From assembly GCA_027946555.1 (NCBI GenBank), contig JAPEVC010000009.1:62001-126000 (forward strand): a stretch of DNA of 64,000 bases, given 5' to 3'. Numbering within the stretch: the first letter of the stretch is position 1; the number at the start of each line of letters is the position of its first letter. A model generated the notes under the pieces. The model was not told the origin of the DNA, did not search any database, and saw only the letters and a list, made by a program, of their open reading frames with translations. The DNA comes from Gnomoniopsis sp. IMI 355080 (Eukaryota; Ascomycota; Sordariomycetes; Diaporthales; Gnomoniaceae). Positions 24,313 through 36,961 of the stretch are shown here, one piece after another. The position numbers were made by a program, and so were the translations under genes.

Positions 24313-25481
24313 ATGACCATGGCTACTCTTACGAAGACAAACATTGGCGTCTACACCAATCCGGCCCACGACCTTTGGATAGAGGCGGCCGAACCATCGT
24401 TGGAGAGCGTGTCAAAGGGCGGCGAGGACCTCAAGCCGGGACAGGTCACCATTGCAGTCCGCAGCACAGGCATCTGCGGGTAAGTTGGCAAAACAGCCGG
24501 TCTTGATGATGCTTGCAAAGAGAAGCTGACATACGTGCGCTCGATCATAGCTCCGACATTCACTTTTGGCACGCAGGCTGCATCGGGCCCATGATAGTTG
24601 GCGGGGACCACATTCTGGGCCACGAGTCGGCTGGCGAGATTATCGCCGTGCATCCGTCTGTCACGCACTTCAAGATCGGCGATCGCGTTGCCATCGAGCC
24701 CAATGTCATCTGCGGCGAGTGCGAGCCGTGCCTGACGGGGCGGTACAATGGTTGTGACAAAGTCGAATTCCTGTCGACACCTCCTGTTGCCGGCCTATTG
24801 CGTCGCTACGTCAACCATCCGGCCGTATGGTGCCACAAAATTGGCGACATGTCATACGAGAACGGGGCCATGCTTGAGCCGTTGTCTGTCGCGCTGGCCG
24901 GTATCAAGAGAGCGCAGATCACGGTCGGCGATCCGGTGTTGATTTGTGGTGCGGGACCCATCGGACTTATCACGCTTGCTGTGGTCAAGGCGGCTGGCGC
25001 ATGCCCCATTGTCATAACAGATATTGATGAGGGCAGGCTCAAGTTCGCAAAGGAGTTCTGCCCAAGCGTCATCACGCACAAGGTTGAGCGGATGTCGGCG
25101 GAGGAGTCGGCCAAGAAGATTGTGGAGAAGTTTGGTGGTGTTGAGCCCGCAGTAGCCATGGAGTGCACTGGCGTCGAGAGTAGTATCAACGCGGCCATCT
25201 GGGCATCCAAATTTGGCGGCAAGGTGTTCATTATTGGAGTGGGCCGGAACGAGGTCAACATTGCTTTCATGAGGGCCAGTGTGCGTGAGGTCGATATCCA
25301 ACTTCAGTACCGGTACTCCAACACATGGCCACGGGCCATCCGATTGATTGAGAACGGGGTAATTGATCTGTCGAAGCTGGTCACTCACCGATTCCCATTG
25401 GAGGATGCGTTGAAAGCTTTCAACACGGCTGCTGATCCAAAAACAGGCGCTATCAAGGTCCAGATCCAGAGTTTAGAATAA
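24313..25481 (+). CDS. ladA: L-arabitol 4-dehydrogenase (zinc-dependent MDR)
   Basis: Two exons, 24313..24479 and 24551..25481, give 365 residues; the 71-bp intron has GTAAGT and ATAG borders. This medium-chain dehydrogenase oxidises L-arabitol to L-xylulose with NAD+ in fungal L-arabinose catabolism, in the cytosol. Catalytic zinc ligands are C55, H80 and E81 (STGICGSD, GHE). Structural zinc cysteines are C110, C113, C116 and C124. The Rossmann motif is GAGPIG at 189-194, and D213-I214 (ITDIDEGR) matches the NAD preference known for the Neurospora enzyme. The start TKTNIGVYTNPAHDLW and the CIGPMIV segment are diagnostic for LAD over xylitol or sorbitol dehydrogenase. A second ATG two codons in (24319) could also be used. 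Confidence 0.93.
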
Positions 25482-26218
25482 GACTTCTATAGAGCCCGAC
25501 GAATCCTATAATCTCAGTGTGCATCATGACCATGGCCGATTTCCATATCAGTGTGACATTGGGGTTCAGGCGTCGGATATTGAGTTTAGTCAGGTCAGCT
25601 TTGCGCCGGGAAAATACTCACCCTCGCGGCGTGTCCGAGTTGGACATGCAGCTTCACGAGTTTGGTGACGTGTTTATCAGAAGAAGAAAAGCTTGTCTTA
25701 AACGGCGGTCTATCCTGAAGACAGAGAATATAATGTCTCTATTGATAAAGAAGAGATGGCAACAGTGAAGTAGATAGACATAGTTTGTACTACCACTCGA
25801 AGGCTGGTTTTACTTATGTAAGCGAGGCGACATACATAATACTGTACTTGTCTGTTCTTTTGTGCCGAGGCACGGTCATCTGCCTTGCCGTAGAAGTCCG
25901 TATGCGCGGGCCGCGGCGGTACTCTATTTTCTCGCCTTGCGCCAGCCGCTGCTTTCTCCGGCTCGTCCAACTTTTTTCCTTCGACCATCTTCAACAGATT
26001 TTGCAATTATTACAGTGTTTGCAAGGAATCACGTCTGACTGGACTGTACAAAACCCAGACCTGCAATCCCCGCAGACCGTTGTCACCATCTGCAGCTGCG
26101 CTCCCCCCACCCCGGTCTTCGGCTTTCGCCGTTGACGATTTCCCATCTCAGCGGTCCAGCAGTCGACTCTGTGGCGCGGCAAGACTTTTGGTACCCCCTT
26201 GCGAGTCACATATTCAAC
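25482..26218. other. intergenic, 3' of ladA and promoter of PEX13
   Basis: No supportable gene. It should carry the ladA 3' region and, nearer 26218, the PEX13 promoter, which has CT-rich and CCCC-rich stretches. Confidence 0.5.
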
Positions 26219-27626
26219 ATGGCTTCTCCTCCAAAGCCATGGGAGCGTCAGGGAGCGACTGGGACAACGCCAGGTAACTGCTACCTGCCATCTCTTGCGG
26301 TCAAGCGCGGCAACTAACATACGATGCAGTCTCGACAACTACCACATCCACGACCAACCCAACATCAACTACATCAAGCGCATCTCCTGTGATACCACCC
26401 CGACCCGAAACTCTTAACGCTTCAGTGAATCAGAACGCCGCAGCATATAGCAGAATGGGAGCGCCCGGCTACGGAGCCTACGGCGCCGCCGGCGGATACC
26501 CGTCCACGTACTCTTCGTACTCTCCATACAGCTCGACATATGGTGGTTACGGCGGTATGGGTGGCATGGGAGGCTACGGTGGTGGGATGTACGGTGGTGG
26601 CCTTGGAGGCTACGGTCGACCTATGGGTGGCTACGGCGGCATGTACGGAGGCATGGGTGGCATGCCTGGCGACCCGAATAATCCGGAAAGTCTGACAAAT
26701 AGGGTGAATCAGAGCACTGCGGCGACTTTCCAAGTGTTGGAGGGTGTTGTTGGTGCATTTGGTGGATTTGCCCAAATGTTGGAGAGCACATACATGACGA
26801 CACACTCGAGTTTCTATGGTATGTTTCACTGGAGACAGTGTCATTTTTAGGATCACATGCTGATTTCTTCATAGCTATCGTGGCTGTGGCCGAGCAATTC
26901 GGCTCCCTGCGAGATACCTTGGGCCATGTGCTGGGGATCTACACAATCATGCGCTGGATGAGGACACTGATAGCAAAGATCACCGGGCGACCACCGCCAG
27001 CCGACGCCATGTCGCTCACACCCGCTTCGTTCGCCAGATTCGAAGGTCGACATGCAGCCGGTGCACCCGGCGTACCTGGCTCCGAGCCCTCGAGACCAAG
27101 CCGGAAACCGCTCATCTTCTTTTTACTTTTTGCATTCGGCCTGCCATACCTCATGACCAAGATGATTCGGTCTATGGCAGCGTCGCACGAGGAAGAAGAG
27201 CGGAGGAGGCAATTGCAAGCACAGCCGATTGACCCAGCCAAATTGGAGTTCTGTCGAGTACTCTGGGACTTCTCTCCCGAGTCTCGCGGTAACGATGTTG
27301 TCAAGGGTGTGGATCTGGAAGTGAAGAAGGGAGACCTCGTGGCCGTGCTCAGCAAGACGGACCCGCTAGGTAATCCAAGCGACTGGTGGAGGTGCCGATC
27401 GAGAGATGGCCGCATGGGATACTTGCCGTCCACCTTTCTCGAGATTGCAAGAAAGCCTGTGGCAGCTATCAAAGCCGCAGCCTCGGTCGACAGCAGTAGG
27501 GCTAACTCGCTGACCAGCAGCGTCGCAAGCAATGGGCCCAAGGAGCCAGAGAAGGTTCCCGTACCGGTGGGCAGACCTGGAGACATCAGTGCTGAGAGCT
27601 TTTTGAAGTCTCAGTTCTACAATTAG
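26219..27626 (+). CDS. PEX13: peroxin 13 (peroxisomal membrane docking protein)
   Basis: Three exons, 26219..26273, 26330..26818 and 26875..27626, give 1296 nt and 431 residues; both introns are 56 bp. The start MASPPKPWERQG is characteristic of Pex13. A Tyr/Gly-rich region (YGGYGG and GGMGG repeats, residues about 70-130) follows a Ser/Thr-rich stretch. Two hydrophobic segments (VLGIYTIMRWMRTLIAK and KPLIFFLLFAFGLPYLMTK) span the peroxisomal membrane. An SH3 domain lies at about 306-372 (CRVLWDF, GDLVAVLSK, DWWRCRSRDGRMGYLPSTF). Pex13 forms the import docking complex with Pex14 and binds Pex5; recent work on the family links the YG-rich region to a selective import phase. No anomaly seen. 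Confidence 0.95.
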
Positions 27627-28577
27627 CCGCTGAAATTTTCAGACTTGACAAGATATGAAAAGCTTCGATTGTTCGTCGATGGAATATCGTATTGGGAAGG
27701 GGGGCTTGGTCGTCAAGAGCTTGGAGTTCCGGGGCTTTGGGTTTCCTTTTACGTCAGAATTATAAGGGACCAACCACCAGAACGTACCGTGGTATGTGTA
27801 TAATGAGCATTTGGTGGCGATGAATTGTGTTTTGTTTTGCGCAGACATCCTGTGTATGACTATGTGTAGAAGAGCCCTGCATCCAGTCCAGAGACCATTC
27901 AACGACTGGCACCTTTTCTTCTCTTGAAAATTTTTTTTTGAACAGCAGATCACTGGAGCTTGTTGTAAGCAGCTTGGAATTCAATCATGAAACGGCCCCC
28001 CTCACCGGCCCAAGCGTGTGAGAACAGTCCGTATACCAATTGCCTCCACTCTAGCTGCGAAGGATGCTGGTATGACCAAGTCATGTTCAATCTATGGTAT
28101 TCGCTGGGTATACATGCAAGATCTCTTGAGTCTGCACGAAATCCCTATTGACCTCTAAGATCAGGAACCAGAACAGCTTCCAGAAGTAGCCATAGCCTGT
28201 GAGGTCGGACATGCTGCATCTTCCCTGGCCTGACGGCTGATTGACAACGGAGAGGTCGGGACTCGGAAGTGAGACATGCTTGGATACCTAGGTAGGTATG
28301 GTGCAGGGGTGGCTGGCTGAATGACGTTGTGGGGAGCGGCGTCATACCCTACCAAGCTTGCTCTCTCAGCTCCACGAACAAACAACTGGCCACATTGTCT
28401 CCCTCTTTTCTTCTCAATTCTGCTCGCAAGACCACCTTTTGGCAAACTTCATCTTCCCTCAACACGTTCTCAAGCCCTGAATTTCGTTGTTATACCTACG
28501 TTGCGATCTGACGTTTGCATACGAAGCAAAAACAACAAGCATATCTTTACAAAGATCCCATACTTGAAGCTGTCAAG
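27627..28577. other. intergenic, promoter of the BAP31-like gene
   Basis: No gene seen. A perfect TACCTAGGTA palindrome is at 28285-28294, about 280 bp before the next start codon, followed by GGTATG. A stretch of 9 T is near 27931. Confidence 0.5.
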
Positions 28578-29431
28578 ATGACTCTCTACTACAGCCTGGT
28601 AAGCTCGCCCGAGCAACTGCCTGCTTCGCAATTGGGACATCAATGACTGACTATCGTCCTTTTGTCGCAGGTCTTCCTACTCCTCATGTCAGAAATGGCA
28701 TTGTTCATGGTTCTGATCATTCCCCTACCATTCACCGTCAAGAGGAAGCTTTTCACGTAAGACCCCGCTCCTCTCCGGACCGCTGCCTAGGCTCTCCAAG
28801 CATGCCAGATAACTGACGAAGTACCCCTATGTAGCTTCATCTCGGAGAACCCCATCGTTGCGAAGCTCCAATATGGCCTCAAGATCACTTTCATTTTCAT
28901 CCTGATTTTGTTCATCGACTCCGTCAACCGAGTCTACCGAGTCCAGATTGAGCTCGCCCAGGCCAGTGAGGGTAACAGCGCTGCGTACGTCCCCACCTGT
29001 CGCTCTGCGCATTTGAGAAGACTTCGAAGCTAGCAACTAACCTATTCGACCCCACCAGTAGACAGATCATGGGGCACGAGCGCATGGAGGTGCAAGCCAG
29101 GAAGTTTTACTCCCAGCGCAACATGTATCTTTGCGGCTTTACGCTCTTCCTCTCGCTCATCCTGAACCGAACCTACATCATGATCCTCGAGGTCCTCCGC
29201 CTGGAGGAGCGCGTCAAGCAGTACGAGGGCACTGACAAGAACACCAAGCAGGCCCAGAAGCTTGCTCAGGCTGGTGATGTCGGTGAAATTGGCCGCCTCA
29301 AGAAGGAGCTTGCTAAGAGGGACCAAGACATCGAGACTCTCAAGAAGCAGGCTAGCGGCCTCCACAAGGAGTACAACGACTTGACGGAGAAGGTTGCCAC
29401 TCAGGACAATACCCCGAAGAAGAGCAGATAA
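28578..29431 (+). CDS. ER membrane protein of the BAP31/YET family
   Basis: Four exons, 28578..28598, 28671..28756, 28835..28984 and 29059..29431, give 630 nt and 209 residues. The first exon codes only seven residues (MTLYYSL), so the start depends on the GTAAGC/GCAG splice, which keeps phase. Three membrane spans are visible: about 5-25, 45-65 and 105-128. A C-terminal coiled coil (LEERVKQYEG to KEYNDLTEK) ends in KKSR, a dilysine-like ER retrieval tail. In yeast the Yet1 and Yet3 proteins, and in animals BAP31, act in ER export and quality control of membrane proteins. Family assignment is firm, the individual paralogue is not. Confidence 0.9.
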
Positions 29432-30093
29432 ATCTGGTCCGGGATTGTCTCGACCAAGAGGCTTCGCGGTGTGTAAGGACTGGGTACGCTCTTGAGCGAC
29501 TGGAGACAAGGATCGGGTCAAACAGATATTAATATCATGCTCAGTGTCTAGCCTGACGAGTGGCTGCAAGGCGCTAGAGGACATGTTATGGGGGGAGCTG
29601 TTCTTTTGTTGAGGTGGATGACATTAGCATGATGGGAGCGTGTTTGATAATTGGCAGGAAAATCAAGGCTTGTGCCTTTCTGGGTTGTTAGTGGTGGAAG
29701 AAGATACTTTACTCTATGCATTGAATTTTTTTTCTCCAGCTAATTCCAGCCTGTGCAAAAATTGGCTTCGATTGCTCTCATCCATAGTGAAGCACTTCTC
29801 GTCCCATTACACACGGAAAGACAGCGGTTAATAACTGAGGATCATTCATAATGTTCGCGCAACCCACTTAACCCACTACGGCCAGACACAACACAAATGG
29901 TACCTTAGCGGTCCTGCGAGCATCTTGGCCGCCAGCAGCAATGCTCACCGTACTTCATCGGACAACCATCAGGTTTCCCAAGAATAGCCTCCGACTTCCA
30001 ATTCCTTGTACCCGCAAAGTGCTCCTCTTGCAGAATCATTAGATCATCACTACGGCTTCCTTTCGCTAGAGTCATCTGCATTCTCCACGCCAC
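29432..30093. other. convergent intergenic region
   Basis: Tail-to-tail spacer between the BAP31-like and DUF1479 genes. No gene seen. Confidence 0.5.
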
Positions 30094-31804
30094 CTAACTT
30101 GCACCGACTCGATCAGGAAATAACACGGCATTCACCCTCTTCAGCAGATTCTTTTCGCCCGCATCAGCCGCATTGTCCTCATCCCAAGCCAGTAAGCCCA
30201 TGGCTCTCAGAGCCTCCTCCCCGCCTGCATCGTTGATTTCTTGCACCCCGGGTCGGCCCATGTGACAGCTTTCGCCTATATTTGTGTAGTCGCTGCCCTG
30301 CCTGGAGATGAAATCTGGGCCCGGGAAGCCTAGCAGGAAGGCTTTGCGCTGGCGGACAAGATACTCTGCGTTGGTTTCGGTGAGTGGCAAGGCTGGCAGG
30401 TACAGCAGGGTTGATGGTGAAGGGAGGACAGCTCGATCTTCTGGACGACAATTGGTTGCGTCGGGAGAGGAGGAGGGTGTGTCGTTTTTGGAGCGATCAT
30501 TGCCAGAAAAATAGACCGTTTCTGGGTGCCAGATCAGATAGTCTCCCTGCTTGAGTCGTGGGAGCGGCATCAGAGTCCTTTCGAGCTGAAGATGCGGATG
30601 CGTTGTGTCGTTGATTTCCCGAGATGCGTGTTCTACGGAGCTCTGCACGCTATTCAATGCCCAATTAGAAGGGTCGAGGAAGTCGTCTCTACTGCCTATA
30701 AACGGCCTCTTAGGTGAGAAAAATGGCCGCAGCAAGCAGTATGCCGTTGTCAATTGAAGAGGTAGTGAGCACACGCGCATGTGTGAGTTGTCGTTACTCG
30801 GGCTCAAGCTCAGCGGCAACATTCCCTGGAACATTTTGAACACACCAGACGTGCTGAAGCTCGAGCTCGAGTCGTTGTGAAGTTCATTCGTCCTATCCAA
30901 CCGTGAGATGCTGTCCCACGGATCGTAGTCTTCCCATTCGCCAGACCAAATCTTCCGGTATATAGACCTTGCCGAGTGATCCCCACTGACGGCTGCCTCC
31001 CACTGCTTATGACCTTCTTCGCCAATGCATGCGCTGGTCAGCACAGACGGTCTAGCTTTGCATAATCTGGGGCTCGATCCACTAAAGCTCTTGTAAAGCA
31101 TCCGTACGCGATCTGCGTACGTCACGGGGAAGTTACACGATAGACCCTCCCGTGATCTGCTGGACTGGTGGTGGTGCCAGCAACCGGTCATGGCAAATTT
31201 CTGCGCAGCGAGCATATTCGGATGGGCGCGGGCGTTGAGCTGCGCAAGACTCCAGAACAGTTCATAGAGCTCAGGATTATCGACAGGCGAGGCTTTGGTG
31301 TGTGGGTTGTCGCGTAGGTAGCTGTCCAGATCAAACGACCAGGCTTCCGCTTCGTCCACTGGAATAACATTACGGATTATGGCTGATCCTCTCGTTTTTA
31401 GATCACGCAGGAAGCACTCTGCTTTGTGGTCCACGCTGGAATTCGATTGTCGATGTCAGCCAAATTTCTTTTTCCAGGAGAGAAGTGATACGGGGTCGGT
31501 GTTACTAGGCGTCATACTTCATATCTTCAAAATCTATTTCTGGAACAGTCTTTGACTCTGTCTGGGTAAGGATTCTGACTTCCTCTTGAATCTGCATAAG
31601 CAGCCTTTCCCATGAGGCGGAGAGAGTGCCATCATTGCCTGGAGACCAGTTTCCCTTGATCTCCACGAGCAATCCCGAGAGACGACTGAGCTCATTTGAT
31701 CCAGCCGTTTCGTCCGGTGGAGTGTTCATTTTTCTGTGTTTCTTCGAAGGAGACTCCTCAGAGTCGGCGATCGCTTGGAAGGCTGTCAATGATGTTACTG
31801 CCAT
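30094..31804 (-). CDS. DUF1479 family protein (putative 2-oxoglutarate/iron oxygenase fold)
   Basis: Two exons, complement(30094..31435, 31518..31804), give 1629 nt and 542 residues; the 82-bp intron has GTATGA and CCAG borders and restores the run EDMNVDHKAECF. The N-terminal part has the family segment SASWERLLMQIQEEV. The core contains LKTRGSAIIRNVIP, then GDYLIWHPETVYFSGND (a His in the position of the metal-binding motif) and LPLTETNAEYLVRQRKAFLLG, PGPDF and ESCHMGRPG. DUF1479 proteins occur in fungi and bacteria and are thought to have a jelly-roll dioxygenase fold; no substrate is established. There is a Ser/Asn-rich insert (KNDTPSSSPDATN) in the C-terminal half. The intron call is good because family conservation continues on both sides. 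Confidence 0.87.
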
Positions 31805-33193
31805 ATCTCTAAATCACACAGTCACTAATTAATTGGATTGTGACACAGATTGGCAGATATGATGCTCGTTCTGGCGATTATAACTGGATTTCAGCCTGAT
31901 ATTCTTTTATATCAGCTCTCTTCAACCTCATGCTCACTCAGACGACGCGCATCTCCGGAAAAAATAGAAACCCGACAACCCTGGAAAGGACAGCATTTGG
32001 AACTCAGCTGTACCTTGTTGTAATTCCTTCCGTAGGCAGCTAGACTAAATACAATATAGCATGTGAAACAAGCAGATCTTGACCAGTGTTGTTGTGAACT
32101 TGCCTCGTTGTAGTGATGTTGAAGTGGAGATTGCACCCTGCATCGAATTTATACTATGTAATTACCTGCATAGGAACTGTGGCATTGGCAACGGATAGCC
32201 GCCACCCGGCCCGCAGCGCCGGACACGACGGTACCAGAGAAAGGTACATGCAAGGTCCAATGAGCGCTATTTCCCGACAGTGCTGCGTGAGGCTCAAATG
32301 AACTGCGGTTTACGAGAAGAAGTTCGGTGTGGATACGGATGTTGTATGAAATAGCACTGACGGAATTGCATGCATGAGTGATTGTAACTCTGTGCCGCCG
32401 GCCATATAAATACGTATATCCGGATAATTGACTGCAAGTCTACCTAAACGCAGTAAGTGATAGATGTAAGCTCATGCAGTGAGGGGGACGGGCTGAACAC
32501 GGCGAGATCCTCAAAAGGCAATTGGAGGGGGGCATCGGTTACTTGACTGAGCACCATGGTGAGTACGTTGCTGAAAATTGGTCGACAGCGGACAGATAGG
32601 GGAAGTGGAGCAAAAGTGATCGAAAATCAGACGTCGACTTACTACCCAAGTATCAAAATTTCGCCGGGGCGCCGCCACCAACAGGCCATTTGTACTGTAG
32701 CGTTGCAACCTACCCAGGGCGGGAAGCAAAGCCTCCTTCTAAAGACAGATACAAGAGCGCAGGCTAAGCCAGGGAGCGAGCCGGTGCGAGCAACGCTACA
32801 GGGGACTTGGGATCTGGCCATCAAAATTCCAGTTATTGAATCCAACTGCATGTATACTCTGTTCCTGGAAGTCCAGACTTCCAGAAGCAAGGCCAGCCGC
32901 TGCCATGATCTGTCCCTTGAGACAAGTCTTGGCACTTGACATCCCAGCTAAATAATCGAAGCAGCAACATGATGGTGAGGTCAGGAGTCCGCTAAGTGGA
33001 TGGACTGCAAAAGACCCGATCGTGGAAGGACGATGGGCAGAATCTCACGCCTAGTTGCGAGAAGAGGCTTGGAGCAGTGATGATACCATTCGTCGACATT
33101 GTTCCTCGACGTAGGGGCCAATACCAAGATCAAGACCGACGGTGACCCACTTAGTACACAAAAGGGGTCCTTGACCCTTGAAGTTGATGTGCT
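31805..33193. other. intergenic, 1.4 kb
   Basis: Promoter side of the DUF1479 gene and 3' side of the helix-hairpin-helix gene. Short frames (about 127 codons at 32556-32939) have no domain. I see nothing else. Confidence 0.45.
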
Positions 33194-34116
33194 TTAGACT
33201 TGCTTGCCTCGTTTTGATCGACGAGGTCCTGAAGCTTCATCTAGAGGACTGGCTTGTTTTCTTTTGGTAGGTGCGGTATTCTCCGCTTCCGGGGTGTCTT
33301 CGGTGGGCACTGGGCGAGTCTCCGTCTGCGCATTTGACTTTGTCCCGTTCATGAGTACATAGGCGACTCGTTCCACATCGATTGCCCCGACATTGAGCCG
33401 TCTAGCCAGGACTTGTGCCTTTGCGTTGACTTCCTTGTACTCCTTTGCATTGTACTTAATTGGCCCTTTTCTCCCGTTGCTGCAAAGCCAGTAGAAGGCC
33501 TCATCGGCGAAGAATATCACATGCTTGGGATCGTGAACAGCCAAGAGCAATGATGCTGTTGCCGGACCAATTCCCTTGAGCTTCGCGAGAGCATCGACAG
33601 CGGCTGCTGCATCTGAATCCTTCTTGTACATATCTATAGCACTCCGGATGGTGTCCTCGGTGAAGGAGACCTCGTTCGAGGATACCAGCTTCATGAGAGT
33701 GGGCCGAAACTTGCCATGCTTCCTGCATTAGTGTCAACTCAAATGGCCAAATTACGGCGAAGAAAGGTATGGTTCGGTACAAGGCCGGTGAGAATTGTGC
33801 GCCACAGAAGCACGTCACCTACAATTTCCACTCAACTAGAGTCTTGACATCCTGAAGTTGCATAGGCCGGCTAGACTGCTTTAGGGAGAACTGAGTCGGT
33901 GCGTCGGTATAACGGTAGCTGTCGAGCTCTGACAGCGTTTTCTGACCGGGTTTGGCTGCCGGTGCATTAGTCTCGTATAACATACACTGGCAACTTTGTG
34001 CCATCCCACTCACCACCCTTTGATGCCGACACTGCCTCTATGATCTGATCATATTGGTCCAGAGCTGTTTGAAATTCCTCCGGGGTGATGTTGTTGGGCA
34101 GCTTGATGGCTGCCAT
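33194..34116 (-). CDS. conserved fungal protein with helix-hairpin-helix motif
   Basis: Three exons, complement(33194..33722, 33823..33955, 34014..34116), give 765 nt and 254 residues. Introns are 100 and 58 bp with GTAGGT/GCAG and GTGAGT/GCAG borders, and the smaller one has a CTAAT-type branch site. Residues 1-35 start MAAIKLPNNITPEEFQ. Near residues 131-146 is a helix-hairpin-helix signature, LKGIGPATASLLLAV, followed by FFADEAFYWLC. This resembles the DNA-binding hairpin of the DNA glycosylase superfamily, but I see no catalytic Lys/Asp pair or iron-sulphur cysteines. The C-terminus is low-complexity and basic (TKRKQ, RRSKRGKQV), suiting nuclear targeting. Function unknown; nucleic acid binding is an inference. 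Confidence 0.82.
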
Positions 34117-35285
34117 TCTGTCCGTTCGTTCTCACAACCAGTTCCAAGGCGTTCGGCCAAATTTCCCTCTCAGGTCGGTCTCTTGCCCCCGCAATCCTTT
34201 GACCTCCCACGCTGCAGGGCGTGCGTGGCTATACGCCAAACGCGCCGTCGTGCAGCCGGGGGTGGAAGTCCTTCCCGAGCTCAGGACGAGGGGAGAGCCG
34301 CTGAAAGTGGAATTGATCACGAGTTCGCCACCATATGAGCCTCGTAATCCACGAAAGCACGAATCCGGAGCTGTTTTGTTGGATGCGCGGATCAATCGAC
34401 GATTTCCTTGTGGAGGTCAAAACGACGGCTACTTCAAGGGAAGCGCCGCGACGCGACTTGTACGGGCTCAAGCTAAGGTAGCATTTTCCCGATTAGGTAA
34501 GGTCGACTGCCTTGCCCCCCCCCCCCCATGAAACATAATTCTCACCAAATACCTACTTAGGTGGCTATCATATGCTCGACACTTCTATCATAGTATCTCT
34601 CAGGAGTACACAGGGAGATCTTCTTGCGTGTTTTATGTATAACATATACTCAAGAACACATGATCGTTTTCGTTGCGCCTAATATTTGTAACAAGCAAGG
34701 GGACTGTATCTCCGATCTCCTTGATTCAAAACATTATTACCATACCTTCGAAGTAGTTGCAATCACATTTGCTGTCAAAGGTCAGTTCTGCACATCTGTT
34801 CCAAGGTTTGTCAAATGAAGATTTAGAAGCGGTGCAGGTGCTTTTAGAAAACCAACCATATGTTACTTACTTCCACAGACTGGTTCAGGTTGTTTAGGTG
34901 GGTAAATCGGTGATTTGTAGCTGTCAAGCTTCAGCCTAACAAGACCACAGACAGAACGAGGGGCTTCTGCACTTCAGCCTTCGCCGTAGCTGGGTACCTG
35001 GGCAGGTGATATTTTCATGACATCTTCAGATCTTCAGGGTCGACCTCCAATAACTCACTATTTTGCTTTGAATATATCAATATCGAAAATCAAATTCGGT
35101 CCCAACGATGACATCTGAATAGCCTTGTTAGCAGACCGTTTGACGCCGGTCACCTGGAGGGTGGGGGGCAAAGAATGCCGTCCATGGGTTGCAGGCTCAA
35201 GCTTTGAAGGAGCCTGGCTTTCAGGTCTTACTTGAATTACAAATCATTCATCATTGAGCTATCCTAATCAAAATTGATAGTAAAA
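34117..35285. other. intergenic with C13 tract
   Basis: Promoter side of the helix-hairpin-helix gene. It has a run of exactly 13 C at 34515-34527 and then AT-rich sequence. The 148-codon frame at 34085-34531 overlaps equally long frames on the other strand and starts inside the promoter; not accepted. Confidence 0.45.
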
Positions 35286-35677
35286 ATGAAATGTACGCAC
35301 ATCGATCTGATTCTCAGTGGTGTGGCCGTCGTAGCCTCGCCCATCCCATATGAGGACGGTTCTTTCAATGTCGGCGCCGGAGCTCCGGAAGGACATGGTG
35401 ACCCGGACTTGCTTACTGAGACCAGCCAACTTGTCGTAGGGATCTCGCGGGATTGAATGACAAAATCAAGACAATCACACCACGAGCGCCAGCTTTCCTG
35501 TGGGATTTGGAGGCGGACGATGTTGGTGCTCAGGCCACACAAGATACTGCCTCTCTGAATATGATGCTAACGATTTGGAGAACAAAAAGAACAAGAGACC
35601 AAGCCCGAGACGAAGAATAACTTCAGTACCACGAGAACTGTTACGATCAAGATGGAGACTGGGACTGCGACTCCTGA
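35286..35677 (+). pseudogene. possible decayed small secreted protein gene
   Basis: An ATG at 35286 opens 56 codons with a short hydrophobic leader (MKCTHIDLILSGVAVVASPIP) and an acidic/Gly part (GSFNVGAGAPEGHGDPD) before TGA. About 45 bases on, a second register reads FPVGFGGGRCWCSGHTRYC, and a third ends ENCYDQDGDWDCDS and stops at 35677. Cys-rich pieces after a leader suggest one small secreted protein split over three registers. I found no GT-AG set that joins them in phase, so either it is a pseudogene, or the splicing is non-obvious, or the sequence carries an indel. Confidence 0.3.
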
Positions 35678-36961
35678 CCCTCAATGCACCGGTTGCAACG
35701 AGTACGTGTCGTTCCTTCCTGATAATCAACTCATGTGGCTTGTCTGCCCACCATTCTGTTTGGTGCCTTTCCGAACTTCACAGCGTCCCGACTAGAACGC
35801 TTGCTAGCTGATCTTCCGATTCCTTCAATGTCAGTAAGTAAGCAGTGGTGGTTCTGCACTATCTAAAAAGCTGCTGAGTATCTCGAAAATATCTTTGAGA
35901 TAGCTCTAGCATTGGTCATAAAGTGGTTGATTCTGGTGTGCCCGACAGCCGCTCCTATCCGCCATTCCTACCCCACAGAGTGAGTAGTTGTTCGACAGGA
36001 TCTAGACACCTGACGAGTCTTGAGGATATTATTGTGGAATGTTTGTGAACTGCGAATTACGGATGTTGTGTCTTGAATCTTAAGTGGCTGACCTGCCGGG
36101 CCCGCCAATCCGTGCACGAAAGTTTCTCTCCTCTCCCAGAGCCGTCTTCCCCCAGACCTAACGACTACTTCCTCTAACGCGTAAAGAGCTTCCCGTTCCG
36201 AATTACCAATAATGAACTTCCTCTAGCTCCTGGCTTTTCAAGGTCACCATGGAGTTTTGAACATGATGAGTGGGATAACAGGTAGTACGCTAACGGCGGA
36301 GAACGAGCAAACAGCCTAGGGCCCAGGGGTGTGCAAGGACAGTTCGGAAGTCTTCTAATAGTACCAAACAAGAACGCATAAGATTGGGTTGCTTTCCCTC
36401 AAGAATTTGGGACAAGGTTTCTATGGTCTACAATAAGATTCGCTCGGAACGATGGTCTGTTTTCTCTTTAGAAAGTCTCCGCGCGGCTTGTTGCCGCTAC
36501 TTGGCAGCACAAACAAGAACAATAGTTGCAACAATGAGATTTCACAGCCTCAAACATCCTCAAGCTTGGTTTGATTTCCGTTTTGATCACCTGGGCAATC
36601 TGGCCGACGTCAACTCTGGGCAATTACCGAGCCAACCCCTGTTTTCATCATTGGATCCTGTGAAGCTGTTGTCGCAAGATAGGCATGACATATATCTTTG
36701 CATAATTGGGATTTTCACACACAATACTTCTTGTGATACCAAGGTCAGTGAGGTCGGCGAAATCAGTCGTTGCCTACCTGTACGAGCTGGATACGTATTT
36801 ACTTCACGCCTTGACAATTGCACGCTCTCCCAGCTCCAGATCAAATATACAGCCCAAACCAATCTGAACGCAATGAGCCAAAACAAGATTGAGGCTATTA
36901 TCAATTCCAAACACCCATGCGATTCCAAAGTTGGAAGCATCTCTAAGCTAGGGATACCTGC
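35678..36961. other. intergenic, no accepted gene
   Basis: A 205-codon frame at 36384-37001 (+) is the longest here but has no domain, and its 3' end overlaps the better-supported minus-strand exon. Nothing else seen. Confidence 0.4.
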
